DNA of 64,000 bases. Source: Dryocola sp031988645 (lineage in GTDB: Bacteria; Pseudomonadota; Gammaproteobacteria; Enterobacterales; Enterobacteriaceae). The notes under the pieces were generated by a model that searched no databases, was not told the origin of the DNA, and was given only the letters and a program-made list of their open reading frames with translations. Where the stretch lies: positions 3,596,001 through 3,660,000 of the forward strand of contig NZ_CP150452.1 in the NCBI RefSeq assembly GCF_051307045.1. The letters are read 5' to 3'. Below, piece after piece: positions 9,119 through 17,998 of the stretch. The translations under genes and the position numbers were made by a program. How positions within the stretch are numbered: the first letter of the stretch is position 1; the number at the start of each line of letters is the position of its first letter.

Positions 9119-10864
9119 ATGGCTGGACGAATTCCACGTGTTTTCATCAATGACTTGCTGGCTCGCACCGACATCATCGATCTGATCGATGCGCGCGTGA
9201 AGCTTAAAAAGCAGGGCAAGAACTACCATGCGTGCTGTCCGTTCCATAACGAAAAAACCCCTTCTTTCACCGTAAACGGTGATAAACAGTTTTACCACTG
9301 CTTCGGCTGCGGAGCGCACGGCAACGCGCTGGATTTTTTAATGAACTACGACAAGCTTGAGTTTGTCGAAAGCGTTGAAGAATTAGCGGCCATGCACAAC
9401 CTTGAAGTGCCGTACGAAGCGGGTAACGGGCCAAGCCAGATCGAGCGCCACCAGCGGCAGAATCTTTATCAGCTGATGGATGGCCTGAACGCCTTTTATC
9501 AGCAATCCCTGGCGCAGCACAACGCGGAACCTGCCCGACAGTATCTGGCAAGCCGCGGACTGAGCGCAGAAGTCATCAAGCATTTTGCTATAGGTTACGC
9601 GCCTCCCGGCTGGGATAACGCGTTAAAGCGTTTTGGCGGCAACGCCGATAATCGTCAGGCTCTGACGGACGCGGGCATGCTGGTGACCAACGATCAGGGA
9701 CGCAGTTACGATCGCTTCCGTGAAAGGGTGATGTTCCCCATTCGCGATAAGCGAGGCCGGGTCATTGGTTTTGGCGGCCGCGTGCTGGGCGATGCCCTGC
9801 CGAAGTACCTGAACTCCCCGGAAACCGATATTTTCCATAAGGGCCGCCAGCTGTATGGCCTGTATGAAGCTCAGCAGAGCCAGCCTGAACCGGCGCGCCT
9901 GCTGGTGGTCGAAGGCTATATGGACGTGGTGGCGCTGGCGCAGTACGGCATTTCTTACGCCGTCGCTTCTCTTGGCACCTCAACCACCGCCGACCATATA
10001 CAGCTGCTGTTCCGGGTAACCGATAACGTCGTCTGTTGTTATGACGGCGATCGCGCCGGACGTGACGCCGCATGGCGCGCGCTGGAAACTGCGCTACCTT
10101 ATATGACGGATGGCCGCCAGCTGCGCTTTATGTTCCTGCCGGACGGCGAAGACCCGGACACGTTAGTACGTAAAGAAGGTAAGGAAGCATTTGAAGCGCG
10201 CATGGAGCACGCTCAGCCGCTTTCTACATTTCTTTTTAACAGCCTGATGCCGCAGGTCGACCTGAGTTCACCGGACGGCCGCGCGCGGTTGAGCACTTTG
10301 GCATTACCCCTGATTAGTCAGGTACCTGGTGAAACGTTACGCATCTATCTGCGTCAGGAGCTGGGCAACAAACTCGGCATTCTGGACGACAGCCAGCTTG
10401 AAAAGCTGATGCCGAAACTGGCGCAAAGCGATACGCCGCGCCCGGCGCCGCAGCTAAAACGCACAACCATGCGTATACTGATAGGACTGCTGGTACAAAA
10501 CCCGGAGCTTGCGCCCTCCGTTCCGCCCTTAAGCGGTCTGGAAGAGGCTAAGCTGCCGGGACTGAAGTTATTTATCGATTTAGTCAATACCTGTCTTGCC
10601 CAACCCGGGCTTACCACGGGGCAGCTTTTAGAGCTATATCGCGGCACAAATGAGGCCGCTACCCTTGAAAAACTGTCGGCATGGGACGATATAGCAGATA
10701 AGGACATTGCAGAAAAAACGTTCAACGACGCGCTCGAACATATGTTTGATTCAGTGCTGGAGCTGAGGTTTGAAGAATTGATGGCACGCTCGCGAACCGA
10801 GGGGCTAACCCCGGCGGAGCGTGAGGAAGTTCGCGTGATAACGCAATCGCGCGTGAAAAAGTGA
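9119..10864 (+). CDS. dnaG: DNA primase
   Basis: DnaG makes RNA primers at the replication fork. The 581 residues match the E. coli length. The CHC2 zinc ribbon is visible as Cys40, His43, Cys61 and Cys64. A TOPRIM catalytic core follows, with VVEGYMDVVAL near residue 265 and a DGDRAG block near residue 309. The C-terminal helicase-binding domain occupies the last 140 residues or so. It is the second gene of the rpsU-dnaG-rpoD operon, with 154 bp to the rpoD start. Confidence 0.97.
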   Translation: MAGRIPRVFINDLLARTDIIDLIDARVKLKKQGKNYHACCPFHNEKTPSFTVNGDKQFYHCFGCGAHGNALDFLMNYDKLEFVESVEELAAMHNLEVPYEAGNGPSQIERHQRQNLYQLMDGLNAFYQQSLAQHNAEPARQYLASRGLSAEVIKHFAIGYAPPGWDNALKRFGGNADNRQALTDAGMLVTNDQGRSYDRFRERVMFPIRDKRGRVIGFGGRVLGDALPKYLNSPETDIFHKGRQLYGLYEAQQSQPEPARLLVVEGYMDVVALAQYGISYAVASLGTSTTADHIQLLFRVTDNVVCCYDGDRAGRDAAWRALETALPYMTDGRQLRFMFLPDGEDPDTLVRKEGKEAFEARMEHAQPLSTFLFNSLMPQVDLSSPDGRARLSTLALPLISQVPGETLRIYLRQELGNKLGILDDSQLEKLMPKLAQSDTPRPAPQLKRTTMRILIGLLVQNPELAPSVPPLSGLEEAKLPGLKLFIDLVNTCLAQPGLTTGQLLELYRGTNEAATLEKLSAWDDIADKDIAEKTFNDALEHMFDSVLELRFEELMARSRTEGLTPAEREEVRVITQSRVKK

Positions 10865-11018
10865 ATACTCGCGGCTTAACTGCCGAACATTGATCGGGTT
10901 AAACCCGAACGCCGCACGGACGGGCAGCGGCATTAAAATAAATCAGCCCTCGTTACGTTATTGTTGGCGGTTTCGCCGACCGACACCAACCCTAATACTG
11001 AAGTGTGGATACCGTCTT

Positions 11019-12858
11019 ATGGAGCAAAACCCGCAGTCACAGCTTAAACTTCTTGTCCAACGTGGTAAGGAGCAAGGCTATCTGACCTATGCTGAGGTCA
11101 ATGACCATCTGCCGGAAGATATCGTCGACTCCGATCAGATCGAAGACATCATCCAAATGATCAATGACATGGGCATCCAGGTGATGGAAGAAGCGCCTGA
11201 CGCCGATGACCTGTTGCTTGCTGAAAACTCAAACAACACGGACGAAGATGCGGAAGAAGCCGCCGCTCAGGTGCTGTCCAGCGTAGAATCTGAAATCGGG
11301 CGTACCACCGACCCGGTGCGCATGTACATGCGCGAAATGGGAACCGTTGAACTGTTAACCCGTGAGGGTGAAATCGATATCGCTAAGCGTATCGAAGACG
11401 GTATCAACCAGGTTCAGTGCTCCGTTGCCGAATACCCGGAAGCCATTACTTACCTGCTTGAGCAGTACGATCGCGTTGAAGCAGAAGAAGTGCGCCTGAC
11501 GGATCTGATAACCGGTTTTGTCGATCCAAACGCAGAAGAAGAACTTGCCCCTACCGCCACCCACATCGGTTCTGAGCTTACCAGCGAAGAAAACAGCGAT
11601 GATGACGATGAGGAAGATGAAGACGACGACGCGGACGATGACAACAGCATCGATCCGGAGCTGGCGCGCGAGAAGTTTGGTGAACTACGTACCCAATACG
11701 AAATCACCCGCGACACCATTAAAGCGAAAGGCCCGCGCTCACGCCGACTCCGCCGCTGAGATCCTGCAGCTCTCCGAGGTCTTCAAACAGTTCCGCCTGG
11801 TGCCGAAGCAGTTCGACTACCTGGTAAACAGCATGCGCGTCATGATGGACCGCGTTCGTACGCAGGAACGTATCATCATGAAACTGTGCGTCGAACAGTG
11901 CAAAATGCCGAAGAAAAACTTCATCACGCTGTTCACCGGCAACGAAACCAGCGAAACCTGGTTCAACGCGGCTATCGCCATGAACAAGCCATGGTCTGAA
12001 AAACTGCGCGATGTGTCTGAAGACGTGCACCGCAGCCTGCAAAAGCTGCAGCAGATCGAAGAAGAGACCGGCCTGACTATCGAGCAGGTTAAGGACATCA
12101 ACCGCCGCATGTCTATCGGTGAAGCGAAAGCCCGCCGCGCGAAGAAAGAAATGGTTGAAGCAAACCTGCGTCTGGTTATTTCCATCGCCAAGAAATACAC
12201 CAACCGCGGTCTGCAGTTCCTTGATTTGATTCAGGAAGGCAACATCGGCCTGATGAAAGCCGTAGATAAGTTTGAATATCGCCGCGGCTATAAGTTCTCT
12301 ACTTATGCCACCTGGTGGATCCGTCAGGCTATCACCCGCTCCATCGCCGACCAGGCGCGTACCATCCGTATTCCGGTGCATATGATTGAGACTATCAACA
12401 AGCTCAACCGTATTTCGCGCCAGATGCTCCAGGAGATGGGCCGCGAGCCGACGCCGGAAGAGCTGGCTGAACGCATGCTGATGCCGGAAGACAAAATCCG
12501 TAAGGTGCTGAAAATCGCCAAAGAGCCTATCTCCATGGAAACGCCAATCGGCGACGATGAAGATTCGCATCTGGGCGATTTCATCGAGGATACCACCCTC
12601 GAGCTGCCGCTGGATTCCGCAACCTCAGAAAGCCTGCGTTCCGCAACGCACGACGTGCTGGCCGGCCTGACCGCGCGCGAAGCTAAAGTCCTGCGCATGC
12701 GTTTCGGTATCGATATGAATACCGACCATACGCTTGAAGAAGTGGGCAAACAGTTTGACGTTACCCGCGAACGTATCCGTCAGATCGAAGCTAAGGCCCT
12801 GCGCAAGCTGCGTCACCCAAGCCGTTCTGAAGTGCTGCGCAGCTTCCTCGACGATTAA
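11019..12858 (+). CDS. rpoD: RNA polymerase sigma-70 factor, interrupted by a +1 frameshift
   Basis: RpoD is the housekeeping sigma factor. Region 1.1 starts at MEQNPQSQLKLL, the acidic non-conserved region runs to about 11720, and regions 2, 3 and 4 follow in another frame, including the -10-reading YATWWIRQAI and the -35-reading DVTRERIRQIEAKAL. The reading frame shifts at 11730-11734, where GGCCC replaces an expected GGCC. Removing one C joins KAKG to RAHADSAAEIL, matching E. coli, and gives 612 residues (E. coli 613). Without correction the first frame ends at 11759. Since the gene is essential, a sequence error is much more likely than a mutation. Confidence 0.93.
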
Positions 12859-12873
12859 TTTTATCGCTCTTTT

Positions 12874-12899
12874 AAAGCCCTCCTCGCGAGGGCTTTTTA
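12874..12899 (+). terminator. rpoD operon terminator
   Basis: AAAGCCCTC pairs with GAGGGCTTT around a short loop, ending in TTTTT, 15 bp after the rpoD stop. It is the end of the macromolecular-synthesis operon. Confidence 0.85.
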
Positions 12900-12918
12900 T
12901 TGCCTGCCGTTTGCTCCG

Positions 12919-13425
12919 CTACCTTCCCCGCATGGTCAAAGACTCCTCAAGCTCGCGGTAAGACTCCACAAGCTTATCCAGGCCTGCGCGGTTAAGCCCG
13001 CTGGGATTTGGCAAAATCCACACTTCCGTATCACCGATAGTCATACTCTGCCGGCCCCATTTCGCTCCGCGCTGGCTGAACGCCTGTTCAAAAGCCTGCT
13101 TGCCCAGCACGGCCAGCGCCATCGGCTGATAGTCCTGCATCTTTGCGATAAGTTCCCGGCCGCCCGCACGCAGCTCGTGCAGCCCCACCTCGCTTGCCTG
13201 CACCGTGGGCCGCTCTACCAGCATGGTAATGCCGCAGCGCGTATCCAGCAGGTGCCGCTCCTCCTCGGGCTTCAGCTGCCGCTCGGTAAAGCCTGCAAGA
13301 TGAATAACCTTCCAGAAACGATTTCCAGGATGGGCAAAATGAAAGCCGGTATGCGCCGAAGACTTACCGGGATTAATACCGCAGAACACCACCCGCAGCC
13401 CGGGCTGAAGAATATCGCCGATCAT
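12919..13425 (-). CDS. mug: G/U (T) mismatch-specific DNA glycosylase
   Basis: Mug excises uracil and ethenocytosine opposite guanine. The protein of 168 residues equals the E. coli length. It shows the N-terminal active-site block GINPGKSS (E. coli GINPGLSS), whose Asn activates water, and the C-terminal LPNPSGLNR loop that inserts into DNA. The frame is open to 13479, but ATG at 13425 aligns with the family start and has GGGA 7 bases upstream. It converges on rpoD and is divergent from ileX, as in E. coli. Confidence 0.95.
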   Translation of the reverse strand: MIGDILQPGLRVVFCGINPGKSSAHTGFHFAHPGNRFWKVIHLAGFTERQLKPEEERHLLDTRCGITMLVERPTVQASEVGLHELRAGGRELIAKMQDYQPMALAVLGKQAFEQAFSQRGAKWGRQSMTIGDTEVWILPNPSGLNRAGLDKLVESYRELEESLTMRGR

Positions 13426-13512
13426 GACATTTCCCGTCGTTATAGAGGTAGGGATAAGTATAAGGGATTGATTAAGCATTGTTTATAAAACAAGCATATG
13501 TCACGCAACCAC

Positions 13513-13541
13513 TGGATTGCCGCCCCGAGTTCCATTATAAT
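13513..13541 (+). promoter_or_regulatory. ileX promoter (-10 box)
   Basis: TATAAT at 13536-13541 lies 10 bp before the mature tRNA and is followed by a GC-rich discriminator typical of stable RNA genes. The -35 region (TGGATT at 13513-13518) is weak. Confidence 0.5.
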
Positions 13542-13551
13542 CCAGCGCCAC

Positions 13552-13627
13552 GGCCCCTTAGCTCAGTGGTTAGAGCAGGCGACTCATAATCGCTTGGTCG
13601 CTGGTTCAAGTCCAGCAGGGGCCACCA
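13552..13627 (+). tRNA. ileX: tRNA-Ile2, CAT anticodon (lysidine-modified)
   Basis: The 76-nt cloverleaf includes an encoded CCA end. The acceptor arms GGCCCCT and AGGGGCC pair perfectly, the T arm contains GGTTCAAGTCC, and the anticodon CAT is at 13585-13587. The sequence matches E. coli ileX as I recall it, and the position after mug is conserved. In this tRNA the anticodon C is converted to lysidine by TilS so it reads AUA as isoleucine rather than methionine. Confidence 0.95.
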
Positions 13628-13635
13628 AATTTTAG

Positions 13636-13656
13636 CTTTAAAATCATATGATTAAG
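13636..13656 (+). repeat. 21-bp direct repeat, copy 1 (next to ileX)
   Basis: The 21-bp sequence starting CTTTAAAATC and ending TATGATTAAG recurs without mismatch at 14316-14336. Similarity continues weakly into the following hairpin/T-run region in both copies. It begins 9 bp after the tRNA CCA end, a usual integration hotspot. Confidence 0.85.
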
Positions 13657-13681
13657 CCACCTCGCAAGGGTGGCTTTTTTG
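13655..13681 (+). terminator. ileX terminator
   Basis: AGCCACC and GGTGGCT form a stem around CTCGCAAG, followed by TTTTTTG, 28 bp after the tRNA. Confidence 0.75.
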
Positions 13682-13828
13682 TTGGCTGATTTCCTGATGG
13701 CAGCAGGAAACAATAAAAAAATTTGCCGAAGAAAACGCGGTAGCCAATGGCGATACGGCACCTGTACGTCCCGCTGATATATCATATAAAACAAATGATT
13801 ATAGCCAGTGACGCCGGAATCATTTTTG

Positions 13829-14050
13829 TTACGCTTCGCCTTTCATTATGTCCATTATCCACGTAATCAGATACGCAAGAACGAGAAAGCCCGCCAATCC
13901 GGCCAGCTTCAACATCCAGCCGTGCAAAAGGAATAAGCTCCCCAAAGCAGCAAAAGAGCAGATACCGGTAGAGGGGGCTTCAACCAGGTTTGCAGAGTGA
14001 AATCCGATGCATTTGCAAAAATTAGCGAGAGAGGATTTTACAGACTTCAT
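13829..14050 (-). CDS. possible small membrane protein (73 aa)
   Basis: I do not recognise this frame. It encodes 73 residues with a basic N terminus (MKSVKSS) and a long hydrophobic second half (about residues 30-68) that could form one or two membrane helices. A GGATCGGGAT ribosome-binding region lies about 8 bases upstream of the ATG, which favours real translation. It sits between the two copies of the 21-bp repeat next to ileX, so it may be the only gene left of a former insertion. Chance occurrence cannot be excluded. Confidence 0.4.
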   Translation of the reverse strand: MKSVKSSLANFCKCIGFHSANLVEAPSTGICSFAALGSLFLLHGWMLKLAGLAGFLVLAYLITWIMDIMKGEA

Positions 14051-14315
14051 TGGTAAATCCCGATCCTTTGGCTATCAGTTTTCCGTCCATAAATTCCATT
14101 TTATGTCATATGCGGTGATGAAAAGCTAAATTTCACTGCCGCCAGATACTTACCGTTCGGAAAGGCGATATTTGCTCCCGGATTATATGCTTGCCCACTC
14201 TCCGACTCACCATTAAGCGGCTTATCGGAAACCGCTTCAGCTTTGCGCCGATTGCATCCAGTAGCTGCACGAAAGTGTAAAAAGCAGCCTGTTTGCAACG
14301 AAGCCGCAAATCCAC
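14051..14315. other. stretch inside ileX repeat interval with no convincing gene
   Basis: Only short overlapping minus-strand frames are present, none with a recognisable domain or a good ribosome site. It lies inside the segment bounded by the 21-bp repeats and probably is decayed accessory DNA. Confidence 0.5.
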
Positions 14316-14336
14316 CTTTAAAATCATATGATTAAG
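14316..14336 (+). repeat. 21-bp direct repeat, copy 2
   Basis: Perfect copy of 13636-13656, 680 bp downstream. Like copy 1 it is followed by a hairpin-like GAGCGGC...TTTTT segment, here degenerate. It may be the distal end of an element once inserted at the 3' flank of ileX. Confidence 0.85.
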
Positions 14337-14514
14337 ATTTTTTACAAGAGCGGCTTTTTGCTCTTCAGGCTTAAATAGGCCGGTGGTCATTTTTTGAGGG
14401 CGTTTGTAAACAGGACCCACCAGCCCTTACATTATTGTTTATCTGATTTCCTGCGCTATAATAGTGCCTGAAATTTCGGCACTATCTTTAATGCTCAGCG
14501 GCAGGGAAACATTC

Positions 14515-15297
14515 ATGGAATATCCGGTAAGCTTTAGATGGAAGAAAGCGCATGAAGAATATTTAAGAGACAATAAAATTTATCTGGAGCTTCCCGGCAG
14601 GAAAAAACCATTCTATAAAAAAAGGAATTTATTGCTGCTAAAAAAAGGGACTAAAATCACCTTCAGAAATGATATTTTTGCCGAGCAACACTCATGTATG
14701 CCGCACGCAAGTTTTTGTAGTTCAGGCGCCTTTTCTTATTCCTGTAGCAAATTAGAAAATAACGTAACGCTCGGCCGCTACTGTAGTATCGCTATTGGCG
14801 TAACTTTAATGGGCTCCCAGCACCCCGTAAACAGATTCACAACAAGTCCTATAACTTATAATAAAGTTTTCCAAGAAATAGCCACCTCTGGCTCTGATAA
14901 GCGGTTGTATCTTTTGGAATATGAGAATACCCTTCCTCCACCAGCAATTGGCAACGATGTCTGGATCGGCGGTAATGCGGTGATAAAAGGGGGTGTTGTG
15001 ATTGGTGACGGAGCAATAATCGCCTCTAACTCGGTGGTAACTCATAACGTGCCGCCATATGCGATTGTCGGTGGCATACCGGCCAGAATAATAAAATATC
15101 GCTTTAGCAAAGAGCAAATTGATGAGCTATTGATGATAAAATGGTGGGATTATAACGCTGTCGATCTCCCCTCGTTTACAAGTGCTGACAATATAGATGA
15201 ATTCATTTTGATGATGAAGAAGAAAATCAGTAACAAAGAAATTGAGAAATTCAACTTTAATAAAATAAACCTCTCCCTGGGGCTTTCCTCACTATAA
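14515..15297 (+). CDS. CatB-like hexapeptide-repeat O-acetyltransferase
   Basis: The product of 260 residues has a left-handed beta-helix acetyltransferase core. Imperfect hexapeptide repeats run from about residue 80 to 200 and include a GRYCSIAIG stretch and the segment NDVWIGGNAVIKGG, followed by YAIVGGIPARIIKYRF, the signature end of the xenobiotic/CatB/capsule acetyltransferase group. The acceptor may be a sugar of a surface polysaccharide or a small molecule. It is clearly AT-richer than its neighbours and stands alone, suggesting horizontal transfer. ATG at 14515 follows AGGG by 8 bases and is preferred over in-frame GTG 14464 and ATG 14491. Confidence 0.8.
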   Translation: MEYPVSFRWKKAHEEYLRDNKIYLELPGRKKPFYKKRNLLLLKKGTKITFRNDIFAEQHSCMPHASFCSSGAFSYSCSKLENNVTLGRYCSIAIGVTLMGSQHPVNRFTTSPITYNKVFQEIATSGSDKRLYLLEYENTLPPPAIGNDVWIGGNAVIKGGVVIGDGAIIASNSVVTHNVPPYAIVGGIPARIIKYRFSKEQIDELLMIKWWDYNAVDLPSFTSADNIDEFILMMKKKISNKEIEKFNFNKINLSLGLSSL

Positions 15298-15300
15298 AGC

Positions 15301-16121
15301 GGCAATGTGATAATGAGTCAATTCATATGAATTGGCTTATGTTATAGAACCTCAACCTGTCCTGTAACGGCTCCTCACAGGCTATCTCCTTCTTATAAAA
15401 TCCAAAGAACTTCTGCGGCTACGCTTAAGGACGCCTTTTCCTTCTTTATCCTTAATATCTCATAAAAGCAATTATACGAATATCGCCGATAAACCCGGCC
15501 CTATACCTGCTAAAGCTATAGCTTCGTTTGGAAATATATCCCCCTATTCAGCCTGATGAAGCAGTTAACCAGCCGTGATAGTTTCCCGGCCCTGATGAAT
15601 GAAAAGATTAAATGTTAACGCAGAGATAGCGAGCCGTTCTGTATAAGCCCACGCAGTTCTATCATCCGCAGAAAAACTTAACATCGGATAGTTAACTTGA
15701 TTTCTTTCGATTACAACACCTCATAAAAGTCTCAATTAGCGAACTTTCGCAACAAAAATAAAATACCGCATATTTAAATAAATTATGGCTTTTATAAATT
15801 GCGCCAGATCAACAACAGGTACAGTTCGTTTCCTGAGCAGGTTTTACCGGTGAATTACCCCTCACTTTACTCGGCTGATTTTTAAAGTTTATTTTTTGAA
15901 AATGATTTTTCGTGCGTTTTTTCTTAGGATAATTATCAGCTAAACGCTTATATTCTTACTTGCATGAAATGGTGTTTGCCGCAAATAATGTTAATAAAGA
16001 AACCGCAGACGATATATGTGTTCACAGCTAAGCTTAACGAAGTGTTTATGCAAAACCGTATATAATCAGCCTGAATATTTTGCATAAACATTTTTAAATA
16101 CAAACTTTTATGCTTGATTGA
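15301..16121. other. AT-rich non-coding stretch, about 0.8 kb
   Basis: No frame of useful length is present on either strand. The base composition is AT-rich like the acetyltransferase upstream. A perfect TATAAT is at 16061-16066 but lacks a convincing -35 box. The stretch ends where the truncated fimbrial frame begins, so it probably represents decayed accessory DNA or a deletion scar. Confidence 0.6.
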
Positions 16122-16700
16122 AAATTCCCTGCGTCTTCTGATGGAAAGGTCATGGGCAATATTAACCTGTCGCTGTTCCAGGTAGATGGCGTGGGCGGCC
16201 TGCGCGGGGGCAGCGGCGGCAATGACGGTAACTTCAACCTTTATATCACCGGCCTCGATAAAATCACTTTTCTTGGCTGCACGCCCCGCGTCACGCTGGT
16301 GCCGGATACCCTTGACTTCGGCATCAACAATATCGGCAGGGCCCTTCCCGGACGCGTAGAGCAGATTAAACCCTTTAGCGTGCTGGTTGATCTGACCCGG
16401 GAAGCCGGCGGCAAAAGCTGCGACGGCGAGACGCTGTTGTTGACCTTAAGCTCTAATAATCCGGTCAAGGATGGCAACATCATTATGCCCGCCGCCAACA
16501 GCGGATTTGGGTTTGTTATTTCTGAAAATAGCGCCTTGCAACCGCTTATCCCGCTGAATGCGCCACAGACGTTCGGCACTATCGGTAGCGGCGGCGAGCA
16601 GTTGACCCATAATTATTACGCCGGATTTATCTGGACGAGCGACTCGCCGCAGACAGGCGAATACAGCGCTACGGCAACGTTGACGGTGACATTTAAATAG
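16122..16700 (+). pseudogene. 5'-truncated fimbrial (pilin-domain) gene
   Basis: The frame ends in a fimbrial-type pilin domain: the glycine-rich VDGVGGLRGG segment, a Cys in FLGCTPRVTL and another in GGKSCDGETL suited to the pilin disulphide, and the final alternating strand ATLTVTF. A usable ATG occurs at 16152, but pilin-like coding continues upstream (ASSDGKV) to a stop at 16119-16121. There is no signal peptide and no chaperone or usher gene nearby. The most likely reading is the C-terminal remnant of a minor fimbrial subunit or adhesin. A short secreted-protein gene with a lost signal peptide is the alternative. Confidence 0.6.
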
Positions 16701-16775
16701 GTTTAATTTAAAAATCATGAAAAAGCCGCTGCTTGCTTTAAAAAAACAATTAAAAACAATAAATAAGGAATTTCT

Positions 16776-17888
16776 GTGAACGCCCAAAGCGAAATTTTTA
16801 AAAGAGAAATCGCATGGTCCCGCCGCCATATGGTTCGTACCCTCAGGCAGGTGCAGGCGCTGCCGGACTTAGGCCACGTACGGCTGGCCTGCAACATGCA
16901 TCTCGACCTGAAGATGATCCCTTTGGTAGAAGGCCTGCTGGAGAAGAAGGCCAAAGTCTTTCTGACCACCTGCAACCCGACGACCGTGCAGGATGAGGTC
17001 GTCGCTTACCTGGTCGCAGCGGGCGCCGAAGCCTGCGCATGGCGCAATATGAGCGATGCCGCCTGGCATGACTCATGGGAAAAAGCGATTGCCTGGCGCC
17101 CCACCCACCTGTGCGAAATGGGGGCGGATATCACCACCCTGCTGCATCAGCGCGGCGAGTTCGGCGACGTTGTCGCCTGTCTGGAAGCAACCGGTTCTGG
17201 CGTAAACCGGCTTGCGGACCTACAGCCCGGCTACCCTATTTTTAACTGGGACGATTTGCCGGTAAAAGAAGGGCTGCACAACCGCCATATGGTGGGGCTG
17301 ACCGCCTGGCAAACCTTCTTCCAGACCACCCATCTGACGCTGCATGAAAAGAAAGTGCTGGTGATTGGCTACGGCCTAGTAGGCCAGGGCGTTGCCGCTG
17401 CGGCAAAAGCCTATGGCGGACAGGTGATGGTTGCCGAACTCGACCCCGCCCGTCGTTTACAGGCAGCCTACGACGGCTGGCACGTGGTGAATATCGACGA
17501 CGTGATTGCCGCAACCGACGTGGTCGCCACCGCAACCGGCGCGAGAAAAGTCGTTAGCGCGGCCGTGCTGGATAAAGCGAAAGACGGCGTGTTCGTGCTC
17601 AACGTCGGCCACGTCGCCGAAGAGATCGACTGCGAATACTTAAAGCCGTTCCCGAATGAAGAAGTGATGCCGTTTATTAACGCCTACCGGCTGAACGGCA
17701 AAACGCTCTACCTGATGGCGAACGGCTCCATGCTGAACCTGACCGCCGGCTTTGGCGACAGCCTGAACGCCTTTGACGTCACCCTCGCCGTGATGGCAAG
17801 CGGCATCAACCATATTGTCACCGCAGGCCAGCAGGCAGAAAAGGCGGTCTATTTACTGCCGCAGGCCGTCTGGGAAAAAGCGTTGTAA
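16776..17888 (+). CDS. S-adenosylhomocysteine hydrolase-like NAD-binding protein
   Basis: The 370-residue protein has the overall order of adenosylhomocysteinase. An N-terminal substrate half includes ADITTLLH (compare GGDATLLIH) and LEATGSGVNRL (compare EETTTGVHRL). A Rossmann domain follows with GYGLVGQG and an acidic strand-2 end (AELDP). It is 60-100 residues shorter than classical AHCY. It lacks the HPxFVMSxSFxNQ block near the C terminus (GDSLNAFD instead), and His replaces the catalytic Asp of the KSKFDN motif. SAH hydrolysis is therefore not assured. The start is GTG at 16776 after AAGGAA, and a terminator follows. Enterobacteria normally detoxify SAH through Pfs/LuxS. Confidence 0.75.
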   Translation: MNAQSEIFKREIAWSRRHMVRTLRQVQALPDLGHVRLACNMHLDLKMIPLVEGLLEKKAKVFLTTCNPTTVQDEVVAYLVAAGAEACAWRNMSDAAWHDSWEKAIAWRPTHLCEMGADITTLLHQRGEFGDVVACLEATGSGVNRLADLQPGYPIFNWDDLPVKEGLHNRHMVGLTAWQTFFQTTHLTLHEKKVLVIGYGLVGQGVAAAAKAYGGQVMVAELDPARRLQAAYDGWHVVNIDDVIAATDVVATATGARKVVSAAVLDKAKDGVFVLNVGHVAEEIDCEYLKPFPNEEVMPFINAYRLNGKTLYLMANGSMLNLTAGFGDSLNAFDVTLAVMASGINHIVTAGQQAEKAVYLLPQAVWEKAL

Positions 17889-17931
17889 TCACATGGATTA
17901 ACAACAGCATGGCGGGACGAAGATATAATTA

Positions 17932-17957
17932 AGCCGCTTCTCAGGAAGCGGCTTTTG
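17932..17957 (+). terminator. terminator after the SAH-hydrolase-like gene
   Basis: AGCCGCTTC pairs with GAAGCGGCT around TCAG and is followed by TTT, 44 bp after the stop codon. It may also serve the convergent tetR gene. Confidence 0.75.
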
Positions 17958-17998
17958 CTATCGTCGGGTACCCTGTGCCAGAGTTGACTCACGCAGGC

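Noticed and set aside
11730..11734. Programmed ribosomal frameshifting in rpoD (and the other eight sites)
   Set aside because: No slippery heptamer of the X-XXY-YYZ type or stimulatory structure is evident, none of these genes is known to use recoding, and the common feature is a GGCC core instead.
11719..12570. 283-codon open frame antisense to rpoD
   Set aside because: Opposite the most conserved part of sigma-70; composition mirrors that gene.
14133..14420. 95-codon minus-strand frame across the second ileX repeat
   Set aside because: It runs through the repeat and hairpin-like DNA, has no recognisable domain and competes with another overlapping frame.
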